In this document: piece after piece, positions 33,451 through 44,262 of the stretch
Layout: every line of letters begins with the position of its first letter
Numbering within the stretch: the stretch's first letter is position 1
NCBI GenBank assembly: GCA_030267565.1
Contig: BRXU01000003.1
Coordinates: 3,428,001-3,492,000, forward strand
From: Pleodorina starrii
Taxonomy: Eukaryota > Chlorophyta > Chlorophyceae > Chlamydomonadales > Volvocaceae
DNA length: 64,000 nt
Direction: 5' to 3'
Made by a program: the position numbers and the translations under genes
Notes under the pieces: model-generated
The model's input: the letters and a program-made list of their open reading frames with translations, nothing else
Told to the model about the DNA's origin: nothing
Databases searched by the model: none

Positions 33451-35518
33451 GGCACGGCCAGGTCGGGCCGGCGGCGGCGGCAGCGGCGGCAGCACTGGCA
33501 GCGGCAGCGGCAGTGGCAGTGTCTGCGGCTGAGACACAAGGGGGAGGGGCACCAGGGGATGGCGGGTGGGAGGCTGGAGGTTTGGGATGCCTGTGGTGGG
33601 GCATGGAGGGTTAGCGCAGTGTGAGGGGCCGTCGTCCTGGGAGTGTTGGGCGGATGCCGGGGTGTTGGACGGGTGTTCTGGACGGAGGCGGCGAGTGCGC
33701 CTCTGCTTGTGAGGTGAGGGGCGCAAGCTGCGTGCCTGCGTGGGCGGGTTGCAGGATGGGACTGGAGGATGAGTCCAGGGAGGCCCCCGGAAGCTCGAAA
33801 GATGCGATGTAGCCTGTTATGGTTCTCTGGTGGGGGACAGGGGGGGGGGGCAGGTGGGGGCGGGTGGCTGGTGTTACGGGTCGGCAGGAGGATGGGGTGC
33901 TGCCGACTGGAGGTGGACAGTCGGGTCGGGTACGCCCGCCCCACTGAACACCTCGAGTGAGTGAGTGGTTTCTGAAGCGGTTGATGGTTTCGGAGGTGGC
34001 TTTGGAGAGGAGAGCGAGAGCAGAGCAAGAGGTGGAGAGGAGAGGAGGAGGTGTTTGCCATGGCGTATTGCTGATGGCAGGGACGGGCCATCGTATCGAC
34101 ACCTTTGCGGCACACACCCCTTTCGAGGCATCTTTCAGGCAGCCCGCGTTGTCGGCGGGTGAGCTCGCATCCTCCCGCCTTGTACCATACCTTGACACGC
34201 GCCAGCGCACCGTGTACCACCTTGTATCATATAACACAGTTCGACCGACGCGAATTGTGTAACGGTTTGTGCCCTTACTACCCGGGGCAGGGAGGGGGTA
34301 TTTGTCGTGAAGTGCTGACCTCCTGCCTGGTATGTGACGGATCTCGTATGTTGCTGATTGTCGTGCATCGAACCGGCCGCACATGTGCCGCTCGGTCCGG
34401 TCCTAGCACTTGTCTCCATTACCTAGGGCGTTGCTCAACCTAGAAACGCGGGGGAGGGGGATCTGAGGGAGCGCCAGCACACTGCCTCCGCGTGGCCAGG
34501 CAGGTGGAGTTTGTTGCAATGGCTGTTGCGGCACCTAGTAGCTAGTACAGAAGAATTTGGGTAGGTGCGGCTGTTTCGGTGGGGCGGGTGCGCGGGGGGC
34601 ACACATGTTTTTGTGGCACGTAATTGCAGCAGGTTGTGGCCTGCTGCCGGCGTTCCGGGGGTTGCTCCGCAAGCCCAGTCGGTCGCAGGAGCACCGATGA
34701 GTGAGAGAACTTGGTTCGGGCACAACAAGTAACTACGCAGGGTTTGGTTTGGAGGGGTTTAGGGTTTTAGGGTTGGGGGATGTAGGGGTCGAGGTTTTAG
34801 AGCTTAATTGTTTAGGGGCCAGGCGGACAGACCCCAGCGGTACCCACCAAACACGCGGGGCACGCGGCGGCGGCGGAGCGGCGGCGGGATGCCCTGGCGG
34901 CGGGGCAATAAGGCGCAGGCTTGGTGGGTCGGTTGGGGTTGGAACCGACGTCGTGTGGGACCCCGCGTGGGCGGCATATAGAGACGGCAGCCGTGTACAG
35001 TACAGTGCCGGGTGGGCAATGCGTCATTACAGTAACCGCGTTTTCTTTGTGTGAGTGGAGCGCGTCGTCGCCGCTCCCCGCTCCCCGCGGCGGGAGCTGC
35101 ACGCGGAAGAACTTGACGTCCAGCGCCCGCCCAGGCGGCGCCTGCGTTGCGGTATGCGCTGGCCCGGGACCCGGGAGGCCAGGTCACAGCCCTGTAGGGC
35201 AAGACCACTCGGCGCAAAGGCGTGACTGACACTTGACACTTGGCAGGCAGGCTGTGAGCGGACTGCGAGGGGAGGGCTGCCATTAGCGGATCCGTGCGCG
35301 GTGTTGCCGTTCTTGGCCCCAAGCGGCCCCCGCGGCGTGCGCTCGTTTACCTGGGCGGCGTCCCGGACATGGCACAGGTGCTGGGAGCGCGTGGCTGCGG
35401 GGTGCGGCCGCAGGTGGGCCTGTTGGCAGGCCTCCGCGGCCCGGCCCGGCCGGCCCGGCCGCCCGGCCCGGCCGCCCCACCACAGGCCTCCGCCGCCCGG
35501 CGGGGACACAAAGGGCAG
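33451..35518. other. 3' region of the AlgH gene and unassigned GC-rich sequence
   Basis: 33451-34262 is probably the AlgH 3' untranslated region. Beyond it no gene start is supported. A telomere-like TTTAGGGTTTTAGGG lies at 34758-34772. A GGCCC/CCGG-rich run lies at about 35,440-35,480. The open frames at 34,800-35,510 on both strands could include exons of the gene ending at 35859, but I cannot place them. Confidence 0.45.
34258..34262 (+). terminator. TGTAA polyadenylation signal for the AlgH-family gene
   Basis: TGTAA on the plus strand 808 bases after the stop at 33448-33450, the first one noticed downstream. Confidence 0.45.
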
Positions 35519-35859
35519 GTGCCGGTGCGGCCGCCCCCACCCTGGACTTCGCGGCGGCCGCAGCTGCTATCGCTGACGAAGGTACGGCAAATCCGTACCT
35601 TCAGGCAGCGGCGGATGGAATCGAGGGTGCACAGCTGCCGTTGCCAGGTGCTGGTGCCTCTCCGGCTCAGGCCGCTCAGCATCGGCTCTCACCTGGCGCT
35701 CTCTCAGGAAGGCCATCACCTGGCGTGCCCGGAGGGACACCTCGTGGGTTTAGCGCCATGCTCACCAGCCCGGGCCCGCAGCCTGCTCTGAAGAAATCTA
35801 CCATCACGTTTGACGAAGACGATGACGCTGGCCTTGACACGGACGATCACGCGGGTTGA
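35519..35859 (+). CDS. Possible terminal exon of an unidentified acidic-tailed protein
   Basis: Open frame of 113 codons after a consensus acceptor (CAG at 35516-35518), ending in TGA. It reads AAAPTLDFAAAAAAIADEGT, then Gly/Ser/Pro/Gln-rich sequence, and ends LKKSTITFDEDDDAGLDTDD. The acidic, low-complexity end looks like real volvocine coding sequence. However, no upstream exon, start codon or nearby TGTAA could be assigned. It may be the end of a gene spread over 34,800-35,500, or chance. No family is recognised. Confidence 0.3.
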
Positions 35860-36720
35860 GCGGCCCGCATCAAGGAGCTAAGCACCCGCAAGGTGGCAGC
35901 CACGTAAACAAACTAGCGGAATTAACGGCGGCCAGCCAGGGCCAGCACAGTTATTGCAGTGTACCTCTTGTATCACCAATGACACCAATACACGTCCGAG
36001 TACGGCACAACATCTCTGCCGGGCTTGTGGAATTTGACGAACGTACCGTCCAACGCAGCGCAAACCCCAGGCTACGAGCGCAACCCGTAAAACCTGCCCC
36101 TCCCCCTGTTCTCTCTGCCTGTTGACGAGCTGGAACGAGCGAACCCGGGGGAAAAAGCTTAAAAGCCCTGCAGCCATGGGCAAATTGGCACGAGGCCCCT
36201 TAATCGGCAACGGGGCCAGGCCGACCACATGTAGGCGCACCAACAGGCCGGCAGTTGCTCGAGGAGGCTCAAGGGCTGCAACTGGACACCCCCCCCCGAG
36301 AAGCCCTATGACTTGCCGCGCTGGTGCAGACTAGGAAACGAAACAATCCAAGAGGGCTGACTGGATAAGTTGTCCTAGGCCGATATCGTCGACAACAAAC
36401 AGGGGCCTTTCGCTACTCTAAAATTCACGGTCGTACTTTCAAACCTATGGGGTATCGGCTCACTCAAGCTTGACACTGTTATAGCGAGTACCATTCCTGT
36501 TATGAATTTGCTATATTCAGGCATGGCAGAGATCAGGCCTTTACCTTTAGTGAGCATTTCGAATCCCCACAAGTTTATTAGAATAGCGTCTCAGCAGTCT
36601 GACCGTCTGGAGATTCTTGCATCTATAAACATTTCCAGTTGATGGGTCAGCACCTCACGAAGGCGGAGGAGCAATTCCTCGCGAAAGGAGTTTGAGACAC
36701 TACCTGTTACATACAGAAGT
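35860..36720. other. Intergenic / upstream region of the channel gene
   Basis: No coding segment is supported. The half nearest the channel gene (36360-36720) is AT-richer and presumably contains its promoter and leader. Confidence 0.5.
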
Positions 36721-39700
36721 ATGGCGAAAGTTTCACCAGGCAAGAACGCATCATTAAGCAGCAGCTTACAAGTGGAGGATGTTGAAGAGGCCCCGGAACG
36801 CGCTGCGGCGAGTCGTGGCGACAGCCTGCGAGACCAACTGCTCGTGGCCTGTGAAACCGGCAACATCGACCTCCTCGACGAGTTCTTAGTGGACGCAGAC
36901 AAGGACCGGGTCCTGTCAGTCCGGGATTCGCAGACGTGGCCTTTGCTAGCAATAGCTGGTGAGCTCCGTGCCGCCCATCGGGGCCCAACGCAAGCCCCGC
37001 AGCTGCAGCCAGAACCAGCATCCTTCATTCGCAACCTCAAGCTCTTTTCACTCCTTCCCCAACGACCTTTATCGCGCGTGTGATTGCCCCCTTGAACTGT
37101 ACATCCAAGGCCCCATGCAAGTCGTCCTTCCAAGCCCCACCCACCTCCTCACCCACGCTATACACTCACCCGAACCCCGCACTATCATATTTAACGAACC
37201 CGAACCCGGCCAGCAGTAAGCTCCCAACCCCACACCATCCCCCAAACCCCTCCCACCCCAAGCGAGCCGCGGCCACGAACGACTGATTCAGCGGCTACTG
37301 GACTTTGGCTGCCCGGTGGACATCACTGACGACTTCGGCAGCACGCCGCTGTACCGGGCAGTTGGCTTCCGCCAGAACGCCTGCGTGAAGGCGCTGCTGG
37401 CGGCCGGAGCCGACATCCGGCACGTCAACAAGGACGGAAACAACATAATACACAACAGGCAAGGCCTAGAGGGAGCTTGTGTCGATGTGGGAGGAGGCGG
37501 GGAGGTGCATTACAGCGCAGGAGAGGAGGCAAGATACTGGCGGCAGCAGCAGCAGCAGCGGCTTCCTCAGCTATCCGGTCCCCAGCTCTCTCGACCCGCG
37601 CTCCGAAGACCTCCCCGCGCCTGCCCCTCCGTGCCCCGCCCCGCGCCCGCCCCTCCGTGCCCCGCCCCGCCCCGCCCCTCCGTGCCCCGCTGCCCCGCCC
37701 CCCCCTCAGTGCCTACGTGTGCAACGACACCGCCACCATCCAGGCCCTCAAGGCGGGTGTGGACCCCACACAGCCCAACGCAGTGGAGAGGATCAGCCTG
37801 CTGGACATGGTGGGGCGGCTGGGGGGGGGGGCTGCGAGTGAGGGCGTGAGTGGGAGTGAGGATGAAGGCCGAGTAGGGAGGCTGCGGGGCAGTGGGGGTC
37901 CTTTGGGGGCCCTGGTTGTTGTGATGGGTCGCGATGAGGTGGGGTGGAGCGGGATGGGTATTGGATACTGGCGGGTTAAGGACGGAGGATTCAGACAGGC
38001 ATTAAGGGGGGGAAGGAAGGAGGGAGGGAGGGAGGTGACGGGGAAGGAGGCTCGGTGGCGGGCAGGGCTCCTGCCCGTCAACCATGGACCTGTACCCCGA
38101 ATCCACTGGCCCTCGCAATGGACGGTAAGCCGGTGTCCCGCGTGTGTGTGATCGCCTCGTGCACGCGGCCGTGACCCCGTGTGCCACCCACCTGCTGCTG
38201 CTCCTGCTCCTGATCTCCCTTCTGCTGCAGGTTGAGAAGCAGCCGCACCTGGCCCTGGTCTACCTGGACTCCAAGGTAGGGAGTGGTGACTGGGGAGCAG
38301 AGAGGCCATAGCAAAACGGGGAAACTGTTACGGCCACCGCCAGGATGGGGATGGGTGGTGGCCCAATGGGTGGTGTTGGACACCCGGCTGGTCACGTGTG
38401 GATGCGTGAATGCTGGGCCATCAGTGGATGGCTGAACGGACACCCGCGAGCCCCCACCGGTGCACATGGGTGAATATTATTGGAGAACACCACCGATCTA
38501 ACTTATATCGAATGACGCGTGCGAACGCCGATGAAGTCTGTGGGATGAATATGAATACCGGTAAAAAGATGCGAAAGTACTGGCTGGCGGGGGTCGGAAA
38601 TTCGGATGGGCACGGGTGCCCGCCGCGGCAGACCCCGGCTTTGGGCCATCCTCCGCACCGTTGAAACCTCGCCCAGCCGCACGTGTCCCACACGCAAACG
38701 CGCAGGTCAAGCCGTTGTCCAACTATGTGCAATACTCCAAGATGCTGTACGACTTCACAGGTACGTACGACAGTACGAGTACCTGGGCATCCGGTCCAGC
38801 TCGGGCGTTGACCTTCCCGGCGTCAGGATGCGTGTTGGTCAACGAGGGGCACCTACCATGGGGGTTCTTGTGACGAGGTGGGTGTATTGGGCCTTACTGC
38901 CCAACCCTCCGGGGGGCCTACCGCCTGCGGCCCCTTATCCCTCCGCTTCCGGCCTTCCGCTATCTCCACCCTTTCCCCCGTCCTAACTTATTATACTGGT
39001 TTTTATTTGCCGCACTTCACTCTCAACTCCCGCCATCCATGCATCCCCTTGCCTCACCCGCGCGCTGCACCGCTTCTCCGTGCAGGCCTGGACTACAAGG
39101 ACTCAGCGGGCGTGATGGACTCCCCCCTGGAAGCCATGATCAACAAACCCGCCGCAAACTTCCTGCTGCAACACATGTACGACATCCGTACTGCATCCGT
39201 ACAGCGCCTCTGCGTCGCGCCAGCTACCGTAGTGCGGGTGGGCTTTGTTGCGCATCTGTAATAATGTCTTGACGGTCGCATACATCGTCCTTGAAAGCAC
39301 CGCATCAAACACATGTATGCGGGACGCACGGAACTAAGCACGGTTCTCGCGCCCCTCCCGCCGCTCGCCCGTCACCTGGGCCCTCCAGGCTCGTCAAGCA
39401 GTACCTGCAGTGGCAGTGGCGGCTGTACGGTAGGCGCTTCTTTATTGGCAACTTCGTACAACATGTGTCCATGCTGCTGCTGGTGACGTACATCGCGATC
39501 ACCAGCATGTACAAGTGGCTGGAGCCCAACGGAGCGGTGTACGAGTAAGTACGGCGCAATCACCTTCTGGCATTGTGCTTCGACATGCGTTCTTGCTGCA
39601 CCAAAGGAAGAGACGCCCGCACACAAGCGCGATGAGGTCGGTTTGTGTGAGGGCCATTATCACGTGTGCGGAGCCATTATCACGTGTAAGGGCCATGATC

Positions 39701-42700
39701 ACGTGTGCAGGGTCATTATCTCCTCTCCTGGTGGTCCCGTGTGCTCCCTCCCCAACCCCTGCAGGTACAGCTGCTGCTCCTCCTCCGCCGACTTTATGCT
39801 GGATGTGCTCCGGGCGGCCGCGGAGCTTCTTCTGCTGCCGTTGTGCGGTTATGCGGCGTGGCGGGAGGTGTGGGAGTACCGCAAGACCGGTAACATGCAG
39901 GTGGGTGACGGAGGAGGGGCACGGGGCGGGGACAGGTTTGAAGAAAAGTAGTTTCTGTAATGTACATGTCAGCTGTCAGATTCCAAAGAGATGCCTGTTG
40001 AAAAGTTGAGCATCAATTTTTGGTGTTGTACGGAGGAAAAGTCGATGTCGTACGAGCCTACCAGGGATCGAACCTGGAATCTCCGGTTCCGTAGACCGGC
40101 GCTTTATCCATTAAGCCATAGGCCCTGATCTTCGATGCCAATATGGGGAAATAATTAAATCAATAGCGTTCTTTTGCTCTCGGCTTAGCGTGGCCGCCCT
40201 TGTGCTCTTAGTCGGCTCATCGGCTCAGAAGCGCGCCATACGGTACCCCCGCGCCGGTAACCCCACATCCACACCCCGCCTGCGTAACCCCTCCCCCCAA
40301 ACCCACCAACCCGGACCCTCCCTGCTGCCAGGTCCGCGTGCACGGCCCGGGCGTACTTCCGCAGTTGCTGCGGATGCTGTTCCGTGCCGACGCCGACATC
40401 CACCAGACACGCGCCTCCGTGGTTTCGGTGCCCCGCTACCTGCTTGACGTGTGGAACCTGCTGGACGCGGGCACGCTGCTGCTGATGGTGGCGCTGGGGG
40501 CGATGCGTGTGGCGGCAATAGCGAAGCAGCAGGAGGTGCTGTCGCCCAGGTGAGTGGGGTGACTGTGGGTGGGGGTGGGGGTATGAAGGGTGGGTGGAAG
40601 GGTGGGTATGTGAGGAGCTGAGCCGAGTGCGTGTCTGGCAGTGTTAGTTGTTGCGCAGTGTGGCTGGGTAGTGGGTACGGCCGACGAGGGTGTGACGGTC
40701 CGTCGTCCGGATGGTGCATGCACGCACGTGCATGTGTGCGGTATCAGTCTTGGGTCTGTGTACAAGACGCGGCCCATGCGCCCATCCCCCTGCCTACTTG
40801 CCTGCCCATGCCTGCCCACCCCGCCACCACCACCGGTTTCGTAACTCTTACCACCACCACCACCACCACCACCACTGCATCCGGTCACACTTCCCCTGCC
40901 CTCTCCCTCTTGGTCCTCCTCCTTTTGTTCGTGTTCAGGGCCGAGTCGTACATTCTGGCTGTGTTGGTAATGTCCGTGTGGGTGAAGCTATTGGCATTGG
41001 CGGGAGTGTTTCGGACCACGGGGCCGCAGCTGAGGGTGCTGCGCAGGATGGTGGGTGGCGGGGGAGGCTGTGTGTTGGGGGGGTGGGGGGCGGGTGCGGC
41101 TGCTTTCGGTGCGTTACTCTGGTTATCCAAATGGGTATAGCCAGCGGGCAAACTGGCCCATAGTTGCACTTACAGCGGAAGCCAGGATGTGGACGTGGAC
41201 GTGGTGTTGCGTAAAAGAAGGGGGCAGCCCGGACGCGGCGGCGGAATCATCCCTCCCCCTCCGCCTCCTTGTCCCTGTTACCCCCTCCTTGTCCCGCCGC
41301 CTCCCCTACTGTGTTCTCTCCCCCTCCTTACCCCCCTCCCCCCGCAGCTGATCAACGTGATCGAGTTCTCCTCGCTTTACCTGCTGTTCTTCGTTGCGGT
41401 GTCGGTGGCGTTGTTTCTGGTGCTGGGCGCGGCGACGGACGGCGAGGGGAAGCCGGTGGACGAGCACCGCTCGCTGCTCAGCTCCTTTATGGGCACATTC
41501 CAGGCGGGTTGCGGGGAGGGGGGTGATGACGAAATTACATCACCGACGGGGCTGAGGGAGGGAAGGATGCAGGTGCAAGGGGGCTGGGGGCTCAGCTCGG
41601 ATGGGTGGGTGGTGGGTTGGCTCAAAGGGGTTGGAACCAGAGTAGAAGCCATCAAGCCAACCTGCCGGGCTGTGAGCTCTGCGGGACGGGACTGGCTGGG
41701 CCTTTTTTGTCGAAATGGTACGGCAAACGGCATCCTACCCTATCCCCGTGCTGTGTGCTGTGTACGGACGGACAGATCACTCTGGGCAACGCGGATTACA
41801 CGGTGTACGAGCTGGATCCGTTGGCCACTGTGTTTTATTTTCTGTGGACCATCATGTCAACCCTGCTGCTGCTGTCGCTGCTCATCGCCATTCTATCGTA
41901 CGACTTCCAGGTACGGCATACGGCAGGCAGGGCCCGCGCGCATCCGTACCAGCCTGTGCAGTACATACATGCCCCTGGCACGCCGCGCACGTGATGATGA
42001 TATGAGAGGGCGGCGACTTAACTCGTTGCATCTTTCTAGGGGAGCGGAGTCCGGGGCCGGTGCTCCTTGCCCGTCGTGTCAGATGTCACGCTGCGAGGAC
42101 GGTGACGGTGGCGATGCCGGGCGCTGTGTTGTCCGCAGGTGGGTGTGGAGGTGGCTGAGCAGGAGTGGCTGGTGGTGTTCGGGGGTTACCTGCTGCGGAC
42201 TCAGCGGCTGCTGGGGGATGCGGAGGTGCAGCGGCTCAAGGCGGACGACTTGCAGCGCTGCCACGAGATGGGCGGCTTCCAGACGCCTGTGCGAGGTGAG
42301 GTGTCGCAGTCGGTCGTCTCACGGCGCCCCAGTCTCACTCTGACTCGGCCTCACAATGCCGCGGTGGTGTCGCGGTGGTGTCGGTAGGCTCGCACAGCAG
42401 GCTCGCACCAGCACCCCGGGGCCTCAGCACTCGGCGCTCCGCAGTGCGTTTGCTTGGGTCATGCACCCTGCCGAGGCACCGCCGCCACCTCCCGCCGTCC
42501 ACATCCTTTTCCGCCCGCCCGCCCGCCCGACCAGAACAGCACAGCACAGCACCACCTCCTCGCCCGCCTCCCGCTGTTGCGTCCTGCCCCACCCACTCGC
42601 GCCTGCGCCCCGCGCCCTGCCCCTCCGCTCCGCTCCGCCGCCCAGAGGCCAAGACCAACCTGCCCGCGGCTCACAGCTCCATCCCCGCCAAGCTGTTTGT

Positions 42701-42815
42701 GATCTGGGAGGACACCACCACCTGGCCGCCCGAGTTCCGTGAGCAGATGGAGCGCAGCTTCAGCTTCGACGACCAGGACTTCAGCTCGGGCAGCAGGCAG
42801 CAGCACAGGATGTAG
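36721..42815 (+). CDS. Ankyrin-TRP-type cation channel (~680 aa)
   Basis: Predicted exons: 36721-36958, 37263-37458, 37710-37809, 38231-38275, 38706-38760, 39086-39257, 39389-39544, 39765-39900, 40332-40549, 40939-41050, 41348-41503, 41776-41910, 42139-42295, 42646-42815. The N-terminal third has ankyrin units (SRGHERLIQRLLDFGCPVD, FGSTPLYRAVGFRQNACVKA). Hydrophobic segments then follow: FVQHVSMLLLVTYIAITSMY, FMLDVLRAAAELLLLPLCGY, LLDAGTLLLMVALGAMRV, ILAVLVMSVWVKLLALAGVF, EFSSLYLLFFVAVSVALFLV and VFYFLWTIMSTLLLLSLLIA. A pore-like stretch MGTFQITLGNADYTVYEL lies before the last helix. This is the TRPV/TRPA layout: a non-selective cation or Ca2+ channel of plasma or ciliary membrane. Two introns appear to be GC-AG (after 37458 and 41503). 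The end of exon 6 is uncertain; 39257 is the choice that keeps frame. Confidence 0.8.
39651..39720 (+). repeat. Three imperfect copies of an ATCACGTGT-containing unit in a channel-gene intron
   Basis: GCCAT(T/G)ATCACGTGT occurs three times at about 20-22 base spacing in the intron between exons 7 and 8, with a fourth degenerate GTCATTATC. Each copy contains a CACGTG core. Confidence 0.8.
40053..40125 (-). tRNA. tRNA-Arg(ACG): tRNA-Arg (anticodon ACG)
   Basis: A 73-base cloverleaf on the minus strand. The seven-pair acceptor stem is GGGCCTA against TAGGCTC with discriminator G. The D-arm contains TGGCTTAATGGATA. The anticodon stem CCGGT/ACCGG encloses loop CTACGGA, giving anticodon ACG (read as ICG, Arg). 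The T-arm has loop TTCGATC. A TTTT run 13 bases past the 3' end fits a polymerase III terminator. It lies antisense inside the intron between channel exons 8 and 9. It closely resembles plant nuclear tRNA-Arg(ACG), and nothing suggests an organellar origin. Confidence 0.93.
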
Positions 42816-43991
42816 AGGGAGGGAGGGACCGACCCGTTGGCACGTGCACGTTACAGGTACTGTGTTACCGTTTCGCGCCTTCATGATGCCCCATGGGGAT
42901 TGGGGTGGGGTGGGGTGTCCGTGTATTGGGTTGGGGTGTATTGGGTTGGGGTGTCCGTGCATGCCGGTGCCGGTGGGGTCGGCGGACGTAGGTTGTTGCC
43001 GGCGGATGACGAGGATGGGCGGATGACGCGGAATGCTTTTGTTTGTGGGTGGTTTGTGCGTGCGAATTCATTCGTCTGTGTGTTTATTTGCAAGCGGTAT
43101 GGTTCCGGAGCTGTGGAGCTGTGTCGTACCACGCTGCGCGCGTGGAGGCGGTTCCGTGTGCGCACTGCCGTACGACCGCCTTACAAAGACAGGTTTTGAC
43201 TGCTCGACCGCCGTGCTACGAAAGGGGCAGCAGGATGCAAGGAAAGGTAGAGGCAGATCCTCGACGCGAAATGATAATGGAACTCGGTTGCGATCCGCTG
43301 CTGGTGCTGCTGCTGCTGCTGCTGCTGTTGCTAACTGCGCATGTAAAGGATTAGGTTGAGTGCGCCTGGGTGCTGTACTAGGTATGACACGCGGTGTTGC
43401 TTTGGTTGCTGGTAGGCTACTCACGCGCATCGGGGTGGTGGCGCCTGGCGTTCGTCGGCGCGACTACTCGGGGCGTGTGCCAGGCGATATTTCAAACATC
43501 ATATTTGTTGCGCCAGATATGTACGTATTGCCCATAGGTTGGCAGCTGCTGGAGCTGCCCTTATATGTTATATCTGACTCGCCGGAGGGACTGTTGCGGC
43601 ATATACACACCCACACCCGCGCCCGGGGACTGTTTGGCTCGAGCGGAATTGCCTGCGGGTGCAAGTACTTGAATAGTGGACTCAGCGCATCGGCGGGTAC
43701 TCCTCCCTGGCGGGGCGGGGCGGGGCGGGGGGGTTACCACTCCTCCCGGAAGGGCTGGAGCATGCTGTGCAGTCGCCGCCGCGACCCGCGGTGGTTGCGA
43801 TGGTGGTGGTTGTGGTTGTGAGGGTGGCGGTGGTGGTGTATTGGAGGCAATGGTGGTGGTGCTGCTGGCGGAGTCGGCAGCGGGGGCCCCTTGCTGTGTT
43901 GGCTGGGGGCATTCGACCTACCTGCAGCGGAACTCTTGTACGCACCGCACCGCACATCTCTGGTAAACTGAAGGTTTTCTGAGTGAAACGA
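42816..43991. other. 3' region of the channel gene and sequence before the retrotransposon
   Basis: 42816-43346 is probably the channel 3' untranslated region (TGTAA at 43342-43346), with a GTATTGGGTTGGGGT imperfect repeat near 42,920-42,960. 43,347-43,991 has no supported gene; a GGGGC run lies near 43,712. Confidence 0.5.
43342..43346 (+). terminator. TGTAA polyadenylation signal for the channel gene
   Basis: TGTAA on the plus strand about 530 bases after the stop at 42813-42815, just after a CTG-repeat tract. Confidence 0.5.
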
Positions 43992-44100
43992 AGAAAACCA
44001 AGGTTTTCTGTGTATTTGCCGAGAGCGTTCTCGGCTGTTCGTTGGCGGTACGGCCTGGCCGTACCGGTGAGAGCGAAGTGCAAGTCGCGCTGAGCGCGAC
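43992..44100 (+). repeat. Cluster of four perfect hairpins at the 5' end of the DIRS-like element
   Basis: Inverted repeats: 43992-44009 (AGAAAACC/GGTTTTCT, 2-base centre), 44018-44035 (GCCGAGA/TCTCGGC, 4-base loop), 44047-44065 (GGTACGGCC/GGCCGTACC, 1-base centre), 44084-44100 (GTCGCGCT/AGCGCGAC, 1-base centre). The AAGGTTTTCTG string of the first hairpin is also present at 43971-43981. Confidence 0.85.
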
Positions 44101-44262
44101 GGAAAGAGCAATTTCGCGAGTTCATTTAGTCAGTACTGACAGGTTTCCGCTGCGTCTTCTGCCCATTACACCGCCCCGCGGCAGATAGCGCAGTCGGTTA
44201 CCATGTTGCCCCTTTTCGGCCTAGAGGTCGCCCTAGTGGCAATGCTCGCTGGCGTACTTATG

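Noticed and set aside
43464..43664. Short frames just before the retrotransposon considered as element genes
   Set aside because: Too short, no DIRS motif and outside the hairpin cluster.
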